A DNA stretch of 64,000 nt from Castanea sativa (taxonomy: Eukaryota > Streptophyta > Magnoliopsida > Fagales > Fagaceae): NCBI RefSeq assembly GCF_040712315.1, contig NC_134013.1, positions 80,172,001-80,236,000 on the forward strand, read 5' to 3'. The notes beneath the pieces were generated by a model that was given only the letters and a program-made list of their open reading frames with translations, did not search any database and was not told where the DNA came from. Of this stretch, positions 1-12,100 are shown piece after piece. A program made the translations under genes and the position numbers. Numbering within the stretch: the stretch's first letter is position 1; each line of letters starts with the position of its first letter.

Positions 1-830
1 GTTTTATTTTTAAAATTTTTTTACGAAGTAAAATAACCCCGACAACAACAATGACATAGTGCCAAATTTTTTGGGATCAGCTATGGATTCTTAACAGATT
101 AGTCCGAGTTAGTCACATGTATTCTTTTCCTCCTTTCTATTTTATTCGAAGTCATACACTATGTTACTTCCTTAATTGATATGTCATCTTTTTCCACTTC
201 TACTGATGTTATTTTTGGTCTTTCTCTACCTTTGTTCGTTTCTTCAACTTGAATAAACTCACTATTTTTTGTCGATGCATTAATCGCTCTCCTCTGAACA
301 TGATCAAACAATCTCAAACGACACTTCTTGTCTTTTCATCAATAGAGGTCACCCCTATCTTTAAGTGTATTTCCTCATTTCAAATCCTATCTTTCTGTGT
401 ATTTCCACTTATTCATCTTCTCATTTAAGCTACATTCATTTTATGAATATGTTGCTTCTTAACAGCTCAATATTCAGTACCATAGAGCATAACAGGTCTT
501 ATAAAATTTTCCTTTAACTTAATAGGTATTCTACGATCACACAATATTCCTAATGTTCTTCTTCGCTTCATCCACGTTGCTCTTATCCTATGATTCACGT
601 CTCTTCAATCTCTCCATCCTTATGAATTACTAATCCAAGATATCAAAAGTTCTCGCTCTTTAGTATCTCTTGACCATAAAGTCTTACTGCCCCTTCATCT
701 ATGTTTCTACTTTTACTAAACTTACATTCTCTTAATCAATGCCTTTAGATTCTATAGCGTCTCACCAAATTTCTAACTTTTCATTAACTCCACTTCTGGT
801 TTCATCAACTAAAACTATATCATTTGAAAT
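1..830 (-). mobile_element. RTE-type non-LTR retrotransposon 3' fragment, decayed
   Basis: Read on the minus strand, 830 to about 400 encodes the C-terminal part of a plant RTE reverse transcriptase (RRTLGILCDRRIPIKLK, then IRPVMLYGTEY) with several in-frame stops. It is followed by the family's typical 3' tail, a motif resembling GACCCCAAAATTTTGGG near 66-85. The fragment lies in the intron left of the first recognised EDR2-like exon. It may extend beyond the window start. Confidence 0.7.
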
Positions 831-919
831 AATGTGACATTAGAGTAATTAAATTCTTTCTGCTTTACCTATCAAAAAATAATTATAATGTGACATTTCT
901 GAAGATTATCCATTGTTAG

Positions 920-1340
920 TAGTTTACCTAACTCTGCTGTCCAAGCAGGAAAAAAGTGATCTTGCAAGGTTCCTTAGCACTCCATGTACACCATGGGATG
1001 TAAACTTCTGATCCTTTGAGAATATTATAGTAGGAATAGACTTCAAGCTTTCTGCTCTTGGTTAATGTCCACAAAGTCTAATAATCGGCTTGCCCTTGTG
1101 GAAAGCAAGGGTATTAGAAATCAGAGAAACTAATCACAGCTTCTAGCTCCCAATCTTGGAAAGGTCAAGAAAAGTGAGGATTCCAACTCCATCCACCACT
1201 AAAATAAGAGCAAACAGAAGTACCCTTATCTACCAATCTAAACAAATCAGGGAACATATCATTAAGACAAAAAACAATACCACCTGATCCATGTGCCATC
1301 CCCTATGTACATTTAACATTCTTCAAAGAACATCCCACCC
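920..1340 (-). mobile_element. L1-type LINE fragment (linker before zf-RVT), decayed
   Basis: The minus strand reads as the segment between the reverse transcriptase and zinc-finger domains of plant L1 elements: an imperfect GDGTWIRW, then FQDWELEAVISF, then PWCTWSAKEP. Several stops and frameshifts interrupt it. It lies in an intron and has no coding capacity. Confidence 0.55.
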
Positions 1341-1678
1341 TCTTCTGATGACTGTCCATAAACTTACCTCATACAAGCTCCTAACCACCTCTGTTAACAC
1401 CCCATGAGTCTCCTTGTATCATTCAGATAATGTATCTCCATAGTTGTTCCCTTTCAGTGGCAAATCTCTATAGTGACTTCCCTAGTAAATCTTGATTAAA
1501 TGTACCCAGCTTCTTATCCCCCAATCACCTTCCTTGAGTGGTGAGCAAACTTCTCTCTAATCTGATTTAGATAAAATATTTTGCATCCCCATTCCCCCTC
1601 ACGAATGGGCATAGTACAGAGTGACATAAATTGCATAGAAACAGAAGATAAAATACTCTTTATAAAAGCAATTCATCC

Positions 1679-1694
1679 CCCCCCCCCCCCCCCC
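1679..1694. repeat. Poly(C) homopolymer
   Basis: A run of about 16 cytosines (poly-G on the opposite strand) in an intron. Its length is likely to vary or be misread. Confidence 0.9.
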
Positions 1695-1792
1695 GGTTTC
1701 TTTTAGAAATATAAAGTTTCTTCCATCCTGCATGCCTCCTCTTCATTGTCTAAATTATTGTGTTCTATATTGCTCAAGCCTTAAAAGTAGAT

Positions 1793-2280
1793 CCCAATGG
1801 TGTCATACGCACTCCCTATTAGGCTGACAGTGCTAGCACTAACTGACTCTTATCAAGAGCATGTTATCTTCTCAATATTGCACTTAGATCCATAGGTATG
1901 CTTACATCAGTATTCAATGATTTTTCAAAATGGTTGTGTATTTCCTGAAAATCCAGCAAGTTATCAGCTTCCTGAATTCCATAACATTATTTGAAAAATG
2001 CCATTGGTGAACTTGTCTAAACCAGTACCTTGTCACCATCCCAATGGTGTCATACACACTCCCAATTAGGCTGACAGGGCTAGCACTAACTGATTCTTTC
2101 AAGAGCATGTTCTCTTCTCAATATTGCACTTAGATCCATAGGTCTGTTTACATCAATATTCAATGATTTTTCAAAATGGTTGCAAATTTCCTGAAAATCC
2201 AGCAAGTTGTCAGCTTCCTGAATTCCGTAGCATTATTTGAAAAATGCCATTGTTGAACTCGTCTAAGCCAGTACCTTTCA
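1793..2280. repeat. Two-copy tandem duplication, unit about 246 bp
   Basis: The segment starting CCCAATGGTGTCATAC at about 1793 recurs at about 2039, and similarity continues to the end of each unit (both contain CAATGATTTTTCAAAATGG and CCTGAAAATCCAGCAAGTT). The copies differ by scattered substitutions. Short minus-strand ORFs in both copies look alike only because the DNA is duplicated; I recognise no protein in them. The region 1341-1792 holds nothing else I can name. Confidence 0.85.
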
Positions 2281-2494
2281 CCATCCTTGTCTTGCTTTGA
2301 TAATTTCTTCTCTTTCCAACAGACTTCCCATACTCCTTTAGTCTCTTTGTCAATGGATGGCATTTGCAATCTTGCCACTTGAGGTCTCTAATTGGCTTGT
2401 TAAGCGTAAAGCCCTTTATAAAACCCACCATTGCCTCCTTTGCTTGTTTTCCTTTGAGTGAATGACTCCTTCAACTTCTATATTATTGATGAGA

Positions 2495-2610
2495 GCCAAG
2501 AATCTTGTAGCTCAACTAGTTGGCATTTCCTGGTATTTCTAACAAAAACATCCAGGGTTCAAATCCCTTTATCCCCCAACTATCGAATTATCGAAAAATA
2601 TTATTGATTA
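2495..2610 (+). repeat. tRNA-derived SINE-like element
   Basis: A box A-like TGTAGCTCAACTAGTTGGC and a box B-like GGTTCAAATCC are spaced as in a tRNA-derived SINE. A close relative occurs at about 34848-34950 with the same two boxes. The 3' end and target duplication are not resolved. From 2611 to 3172 I see only intronic sequence. Confidence 0.6.
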
Positions 2611-3172
2611 AGTTGACATTTTTTTGTCAGTTGACCAAAAGATAAAAGAACCGCCTATTAGAATCCCCTTCCACAAACCATAAATTTCTCAACTTCTATT
2701 GCAATTTATTTCCTCCAATTGTGCTAATCTCTCTATCTCAGTTTTTAATTCCTCCGTCTTCATTTGATCATCCATGGTAGCATTCCACCCTCCTCCTTTC
2801 CATACGGAACCTGTAACTCCACCATTTTCTTCTTTTTATATACCATGAAGGTCTTCCAACTTCGTTCAATCAGTCTTTCCACTGTTAAAGGTCCTATGTT
2901 CTATCTTTAATGCCTTTTCCAATACCATCGATGCTCCGCATGCCATTGTTTCCTTATATGTAGTTCTTAGTCATCGGCATTCAAAGCTTACCACTCTTGT
3001 AGTGAATTCATGCTTTTATATATTTTTTTTCCCCCCAGTTTGATGCTTAATGTTAATCGAGACCATAATGGATTTTTTTGATAAATATCACTTGCTTCAC
3101 TTAATTTCTTTACTTCATTTTGTTTCTCTATCATTATGTGACATTTACTTGTTACGTGATATTGAATGGTAG

Positions 3173-6100
3173 GTGGCATTCTAAGAGAGATTTTGTCTTC
3201 TCTAGGCAATGGTTTCGTGGACAAGATGGAACATATAGTAAGTAAATAAGAATCCATATATGCAATAGGATGATTCCAAAAATATTGTGGGTATGGTCTG
3301 CATAGCTCATATTATCGGAAACATCTCTAATGCTTACTTTAAAAATCCTGTTGGCCTTGATACTGGACTGCTTCACTCAGAGATTGTTTTACGATAACAT
3401 GCTATTTTTGAATGCATGGAAATGAAGAAAAAAGGAAGAATGGATGGTAACTAATCATCTTTAGGATTAATTTATGTTTTTAATTTTTTTTTTAAAGAGA
3501 TGCTTTGGCTCTCTAAATGGAAATGCTTCAGAATTTAAAATTTCTCCTTGCTATGGCAACTAGTTGCCACAAGCCAATGGGCTCTACTGTTAAATGATTT
3601 ACATGAAGCATTCAACTGAAAGCAAGTGAAATTTCTTAACTTGAATTGCCTGAGCCTGAGGTGACATAACTTTTTTGTTTGCCTTTGTATTTGGCTGACA
3701 TATGAAATGCATATTTTCATGCAGCAATCTTGCAACGTCCAGCTGTACATAAAAAGAAGCCTCCAAGATCTGGTTATCGACGTACAAAAATCAACCGTAA
3801 GAGATTTTGTTGAATTATTGAAAATCATATATAATGTCTACATTGCTTTAAATTGCAATATTGACTTGTCTGTTTCTTTTCCAAGACTCAATATGTACTG
3901 CCACTTAATTTTAATTTCTACTTTTTAACAAATTAGTCAGTTACAGTGGTACATTATTTATTTGATGTAAAGATGACATTCTGAAAATTTTCACTTACTT
4001 TTGCTTCCAGCTAATAGAAGGATTCAATTAGGTTGTTGCTTTTATAATCAGTCCTATGTTATAACTGTGTAGTAGATAATTCTGCTTTAGAGTTGGAAGT
4101 TGGATGCATGTTGTGAATGCATGAGGATCCATCTAGCACACCATGGACTGTCTTAAGGCTTCATGGGAAAAAAAGGAGCAGATGTTTGTTGTAAAATTAA
4201 GAGTTTATCATCTGATGATCCAACCACCGAGTCTGCTCAGACTTACTTTTTCCGTTTTTGTAGGCCTCTATGTTTCTGTTGTATCTCTCTCTCTCTCTCT
4301 CTTCTTCAAACCCAGACCAATGACCAGATGTAACTGAAACCTTTTTACTGTTATTTAATAATAACGATATATTTGTTCCCCCTTTTTTATTGGTAAGTTA
4401 TACACACACACACACACTTGGTGGATCTTGAACCCAAACCTTACCCTCCACTCTACTCTTACAAGGAAGGGAGGTGGCATTTGAGCTAAAGCTCATTGAC
4501 ATTATATTCACTCTCCTTCACATAAACTTAAGAGTCAAAATTTGTCGTTGGTATTTAAAAATAATAAAAAAAGAGGTAGGATTAGTGGTGGAATCTGTTT
4601 TCTCTAACTAGCTCATTTCTGTATTCAGAATTATTTCAAGTGGGCTTGAATGAGCTTATTTTTCATTGGCTTTTTTTTTTTTTTTTTTTGCGTCAAAGTA
4701 CGGCTGTACTTGGAAGAAGTGAAGCTTAAAAAAGCTGTATATAAGTTGATGATGAAAATAAGCTAGCATTTTAAGCTAAAAAAATAAACCCTTAATAGTC
4801 TCTCAGTAAATTTTTATTTGTTCGTATAGAAGATGAAATCTTAAAAATTTTCCAGAAAAAAAAAAAATTCTTATATGTTAACATCTTTGTATTGTAAAAA
4901 AATATACTTGCATCGGTGGTACGTGGTCATTTGTTAAATGTTTGAAAGCAAACCCATGGATCTTATCATGTTTTATAGGTTCTCATATTTCAATTTCATG
5001 CTTTCATAATTTTTCAAAAAACTCCAATGGTCCTGTTTTAATTTTCTACACTAGCTGAAGATGAGTTTCTGAGATTTCTGTTCAATTTAATTTATCAATT
5101 TTTTTTTTATTGCCTCTCTTTTTTTTCTTCTTTGCTTTTTTTTTTTTAAAAAAAAATTTATTGGGTTTTTATTGTATAATACCCTCTACCTGGGTCATGC
5201 CCCTTTTGTGTTTTTTCATGGATTTCTCAAAGAATTTTTATGCATACTATTTGTCTTTCAACTCTAGCAAGCTTGTTTTATGAATTTTGATTGTAACTGT
5301 TCATGTCCAATTGAGAACTCTTTTATTATTTCATTTCTTGTTCATTAGTGGATATTGAGTATCAAGTCTAACAGACAAGTCAACAAGCTTTAACTCAACT
5401 GGCACCTCCTCCCTTTATAATTTCTAGGGGGAGGGTTAGTTCATGGGTTCAAGTCCCATTGGGTGCTTGTGTAACTTAGCAATCAAATATAGTCACCTTT
5501 ATTAACTTGTTTTCCCTTCTTCTTTCTTTTTTCCTTTGTTTTACACTGTAGCATCTACCTGGGAGATCAGAAATTTAAACACGCCCATTGTTTCAAATGC
5601 TCCAAGATGTCTTGTGACTCAAATGTTCGAGATAGATTCTTCAGGCTGGTGTAGATGGACGAAAAGCCACTGCTCAAAGTTTGAAAAGAGTATTCCTTAT
5701 GCGCTATTGTGCCAAGTGGCAGGTGTGATTATCTAATATTTCTTCTTATATCCAACTTACAATCCAAAGAGTAATGCTAGTGCCCCATAAAATGGCACAA
5801 CTTGTGCCACAGCACGCGCACATGGTGAGTTGTGAGTGGTAGATGTGTGATGGTGGGTCCATGTGGGAACACACCTCTACCACTCACAACTCGCCATGTG
5901 GGTGAGTTGTGGCACAAGTTGTGCCATTTTATGTGGCACCAACATTAATCCAACCTAAATGGTTTAGAATCTGGTTGACCTTGAAAAGATCATTGCCATG
6001 ATCTCAAATAGTTTTAAATCACATTAGCAATACTTCCAACATGGGTTTACACAAATGCACACTTGATTTGTGTAGCATTTGCAGACTACTTTATCTTTGA

Positions 6101-9100
6101 CTAAGCTGGAAGACAAGATGCTGAAGAACTTTTTGCCACATTGGTAGAATGATTTGAGAACAGTTCAAATTGTCATGGGGAATAAATCCCATAACAAAGG
6201 AAGAGAAATGTGAATCACATATACTTTTGGGTTGCTAATCTAAGCATGGGTATCCATTGTGTTGATGTCAGTTATTTTTAGATTACTTATTTCAAGCACT
6301 GAAACTGAATCCATTTTTATACTTAAATAGTGTGGTTGAGTTTAATTCTACACTATGCATTACAATGTAGTAATGGACTTGGAAGGTATCAATAACAATT
6401 TTGCAGAATTGGGCGTAATGGGAATTATATAAGGGGTTACAAGTTTCACGGCTATGGAATTGTGCTGAACCTATGTTTGGTTGGTACTACCTTAGGTTAT
6501 TGGATAACAGCTAGTATTGGCAGGCAATAGATGGCATTGGCCATTATGTCGCTGATATAAACTGTTATAGGTTTTATATCGGTATCACCCATCAATATTG
6601 GGTATTATTGGTATCAGTTATCCATAAACCCAATAAAATCATAACAGCCAATATTAAAATGTTTCCAGATGAAGAGGCTTTATTCAATTAGGATTTGTAT
6701 TGGAGAGGCTGATAAAAAGTATGGAAGTTGAGTAGCAATTTTTTTTTTTTGATAGGTGGAAGTTGAGTAGCAATTGTATTTTTATTGTTCATTTGTTCTA
6801 TGAAGCCATGAGAGGGGTTTGTGTCAAATGTTCCCTTGGAAGGCAATTTTATATAATCTAATAAAGTGGAAGAGAATTATTGTGGATTGGTGTTGGATGT
6901 CTAAGAGAAATGACGAACCAGTCAATCATTTGTTGCTTCATTGCTCAGTTGCGAAGGAGTTGTTGGCCTTCATCTTTGTGGTATTTGGTGTCAGATGGAT
7001 TATGCCTAAGTTAGTGTTTTCTTTGCTTCAATATGGGTGTAGAAAACCTGCTTTGTACAAAATGTTAAAAACAAAGTCTGGAATATGGTCCCAACATCTG
7101 TCACGTGGAAAATATGGCATTAAAGAGATGGATGGACATTTGAGTGGCAGGAGCTTTCTTTTGACAGAATTAAGTCCAGATTTGTCCAAATTAGATGGGA
7201 GTAGTATATTGAATATTTGGGATTTTTGGATTATTTACTGATAAAAAACAAGGACATTTTTGTTTTTGTTTTTGTTTTTGTATCTTTCTTATACAACCTG
7301 TATACCAAAGTCTCTCTCTTTGTTTATTTATTAATGAAATTTATTTATTTATATAAAATAATTAGAGGGTATGATGAAGATATTAGTCTTATTATTAAGT
7401 CTATTTATTGTTAAGCAATACTGAGAACAACATAGCTCAACAATCATAATGAACCTATGAAGTTTTATTGCACAATTTGTCGATGAGATGTTTGTTGCAA
7501 TGGTAGTTATTTTTTATTTTTTTATTTTTTGCTAATGGATGGTCAGGTCTAAGAGAATATATTGGAGCAAATCCAGCTCTCAGTTTGGAATCTGCCACCA
7601 CAGTTGTCCATTCAAAAATCTCTGATGTCTCTGTGCCCATTGGTGAATATGAGGATGGAGAAGTGCAGGATGAGTTTTATGATGCCATTGCTGCTGACTC
7701 ATCATCATCCTCAGAAGATGAAGAAAGCGACAGTGATGAACATGACAATAAGGTTTTCCCTTTTCTGCCTCTTTTACATCAGAAATAGATTACATTTGGG
7801 GTCTGATTGAATGTAACTGGTGCATATAGAAGCTATCATTTTCAGATTCCAGAATGTAATATCTCCCTTGAAACTTGCCAGGGATCAAAAGTGAAGCTGA
7901 AGAATGTCTCATGGGCCATCGCAGGCTTAGCTTTGAAGCGAACTTCAGGTCCACTTTACAAATAATTGTACCTGAAAAGGGGGCACCAACCAGTTATGCT
8001 ACTCTGCATATTGTCGTCAATAGTCGTATATAGAAAATATCTATACATTTGTTTTTTATTGTTCTCACATTAAAGTCAATTACCATTTAGGTTTGTTTTG
8101 GAGAAAACATATGTATCGGGTTAGTTCACTTAACCCTAACATATACCATATTATTGATATATATAGGTATACAATGAGTTTAGTCTTTTGCCACTAGCTT
8201 TATACCCATAACAAGGCTCTTACCTCAAAATATGCTTATTACAGCAGAATGCCGAAGTCCAATATTCCCATGTAGTCCTAGATGAGACTGACTAAGCAAA
8301 AGCATTGCTTATTTTTTCCATGTTACCTTTTTCATTTATAGCAGAGAAGATTGGTGTTCTAATTCATCTAAGGGATATTATGGTTAAATGCCGTTGATTA
8401 TTCTGATACGATGCTCCTTGTTTGTTTGTCATATTTGTGAATTTCTACTCACATTGTGAACTATTTTATATCCTTTGAGGACAAATGCCTTAGGAAATGA
8501 AGTTAGTAATGAAGAAAATCTTGTGCATTAATGTTGTTTGTGTTAGTAGCAAATTGCTTAAAAACCAAAAGCAGTTAATTTCTCATTTCTGTTTCCCCTT
8601 CCATTGCAAAGAATTCAAGACTAAAGTACTTATTATTCTCAATGCAGCTCCAGATGCAAATAAGGAACTAGACCCTACTGTAACTCCTATCAGCATTGAT
8701 CCAACCCAGTGTCATGGTTCCTTGCACAAAGCAAAGGATGGCACAGACACAAACTGTTGGGCTTCTCCAAGTGGTACGGGATTTATGATCAGAGGAAAAA
8801 CTTACCTAAAAGATAATTCTAAGGTGGGTTGTGCTCTTCTTTTGAGTTATATGTTCATGTTTCAGCAACCATGTTTTAGTCCATTTGTCTAACTGTGTTC
8901 TGTAGTTTGTTATGGCACATTAAGATATAGACAGCAGTTGATCTGCTCTCCATATAACGCTGCTCACCTAACCCTTGCCCATTTGGAGTTGTTCTTTCTC
9001 TGTACCAGAGCATTAGGTTTAGTTCTTTCAAAAATACAACTTCATGAATAATTTATCTATGAATTAAGACCACTTTCTGAATCACAGACTGATTTGCAAC

Positions 9101-12100
9101 AGACCATTCCCTTGGACAGCCTTTGTACTTGATAGTATCGACTAAAGTTCACAGATTTTCTGTGCTTTGTGTTGAAATTCGATCTCAGCAGTCAAGCTCT
9201 TGACCTTATTAGAATCATGTTTGACTTTAAGGGTCTATGTTAGTTTTTTTTTTCCTCTTTTAATTGGCATTCCAGATTGTTTTGGGTTCTATCTGGTACT
9301 CGTGATATGAAGGCATCTTCTGGAGGTGTTAAGAAAACAATGCACATGAAGCATGGATATCTATGAACAAATCATATAAGCTAGTTGCCTGATTTTCCGG
9401 GAAGAGTGGAATATATTTATTCAGTTCAGGGATTGGATTATTTAGAGTGGAGTTGCATCCTACTTTGAGAATTGAACGTGATTCCAAAATTTTGAATCCT
9501 GTTTGATATCAGTAGTTCTATGTATTCTGTTGTACAATTTATTTATTGTTAGTGTTTTCTGGCTATATGTTTCTTTGTAAACTGTGATAAATATAGTGGT
9601 AAATAGTTAAATATGTTGCCACTTTGAAAGCTAAACAAGCATTTTACTATTTTGGCAAAAATGATGTCTGACCTGCTTCTGTAAGTTATATACAGATCTG
9701 TCAATTTTTAGTTAATTGATAAACTCTTTCAGGTAATGGGAGGAGATCCCCTTCTCAAGCTCATTGCAGTTGATTGGTTCAAAGTGGACAAATCCATAGA
9801 TAGGATTGCATTGCATCCCAGGTCTCTTGTTCAGGTAGAAATATGGTTATCATATCATTTGCTTTTCATATTATTATGATGGCTAACTCTGACACAAATG
9901 GCAAAACTTAAGCTTACTCTTTTTTTTCCTTTAACCACCCATAACTATATGAAGTTAGATCCTTATATTTTAGGTAAACTGAAAATTCATTGCAACATAA
10001 TATACAAGATAGAGCAGCCATCTAATTTGAGAGCATCCAGAAAAGACTTAGAAATAGTGCAAGGCCCATTTGGCTTACACATGTGCTGCTGCATTTGCTG
10101 CTCTAGGAATCCACTTGAAAGAACACTTATCAAAGCTGCTGGTCAATTACTTAATATCCTCTATTTAGGAGGCTATTTCCTAGCTTGGTCTTTTGTTTCT
10201 TTTTTTAGACAAGTACAGCTTGGTCAATGATTATAATTCAGTAGAAGGATCCATCAAAAGCTTAGTGTCACTTTCAATTTCAATCAACTGAATCCCTTAT
10301 AGTTTGGCCTTGTGGGCAGCCCACCAAATTTCCATAGCTCCCAGCACCTCTTCATCATCCATTCAGTCCGGGCTCTACAATGCTTCTTGAAATTATATGA
10401 AACTTTTGTTCCTAGTCTTCATGGTTTGTTTGTGGAGAGCAATCATTAATCCCCTTTTAGCCAGCCTGGTCTTTGGTTTCTTTTTTGAGCATAAATTGCT
10501 TAGCCTGTCAAGGGTGACTGCCCCTAGATTACCCAATGACTAGTTTTGGTCGGTGATGTCAGTTGCCTATAGGTTTTACTAGCTATAGGCAAGTCTAAGG
10601 GCCAATGCTTTAGAAAGGTTCCCTACGTTATCTGGGAAAAAAAAGAAAAGAAAAAAGAAGTTGGAAATGTTTCAGTGTTTCATGTTGTGCATAGTGCAAG
10701 CCAGTGTGCTCTAGTTCAAATGGCACTTCCTTGTCTTGCAAGAGTAAGGTTGAGGGTGAGGTCATGACTCATGGATTCAAAACCCACTTAGTGAGTGTGT
10801 AACTTACCAATAAATAAATGTTGTGGATAGTGCAACTAACACAAGTCACCCTTTTGCATTTATTTACATTGAAGGAGTATTTGTTTCCTAAATTATGGCC
10901 AGTTTCAAGAAAAGACATAGCTACATTAAATTTTAAGCTATTATTTGGTGTGATTGGCCAAAAATGTTTTCTTGCTTCCCAAAAGCTCTCGTGGGCCTTT
11001 ATGTGGGTAGCATAGTTTAAATTCATGTCCTATTATTTTAATGTGCTTAGTATCTTTTAACAAATGAAGAGGCAGTACAAGCCCCCACTTGATTTAAGCC
11101 TGTATTATATACTCTCTCTTAACTGGATATTACAAATAAATAATAAATAGTAGGCTAACAAAGGACACCACTTGGAAAGTTTCAATTGCTTCTTTTTACT
11201 TCCCCAGTTTTATTGTCTTCTTGTTTTTTTTTTTTTTTTTTGATAGGTAAGAAAAAGTTTACTAAAGACACTACAATATTCATGAAAGGCACAAAGTAGT
11301 CAAAAAGAGGAAAGAAAAAAAGACAGAAAACTATTGTCTTCTTGTTGATTCTATTCCTGCGACTTCCTTTTTACCATTTCCATCTATTGAAAGTTGATTA
11401 ATGGAAGGATACACATATACCTTCCTTTGCCTTTTTATTTCTTTTATGGTTTTAGAGTACGACATACTCTCAGTCAATGTGGTGTAAAAGATAGTTCAGA
11501 CTATGCCAACAGTTGTGGCCAGCTCCAAGGCAGTTTATATCTGACTTGGTTCCATTAGTAAATAATATCTTATTCTTATGAAACCTACATACTTTTATAT
11601 ATGTTACAGTAGAATTGTTGGAATATTCTCAAATTCGAAGTATTTAGTTTTTTTTTTTCTTTTCCCAAATCATATATAGCAATTATATCTTTTGTGTGGA
11701 TCTAGCAAAACTCAAAATGAATGGCAAATTGGAGATAAAAGATGTTTCTTTTAGACTTCAGGACATATTTTAGAGTATTTGAGCTTGTTATTCTTGATTC
11801 GTAATCTGTTAAATCTTGTGTGACTAACTTTTCCTTTTTTCAATTCTAGTCAGGAGTTGGGAAAAAGCTTCCATTCATCCTTGTCATTAACCTCCAGGTA
11901 TGCGAATGAATGCCTTCGAGTCTCCTTTTTTCCTTTCACACATAATACCAGTGCAATACTAAAAGCTACCGATCTTTGCATACTCTAGTTGTATGAAGCA
12001 GTAAAGATTGATTGCAGTTTTTCTGTTATAATTTTCACACCAGAGTACTTTTTCTACAAAATACAATCTGAGCTTCTACAATGCATGGTGAACTTATTTG

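Noticed and set aside
2500..2580. Possible functional tRNA genes at this and other box A/box B sites (34850, 21620, 5400, 10700)
   Set aside because: Spacing and stems do not give a proper cloverleaf, and target duplications or dispersed copies point to SINEs.
9898..10230. 110-codon plus-strand ORF
   Set aside because: Lies wholly in an intron of the EDR2-like gene, between exons 9733-9834 and 11850-11897, with no recognisable domain.
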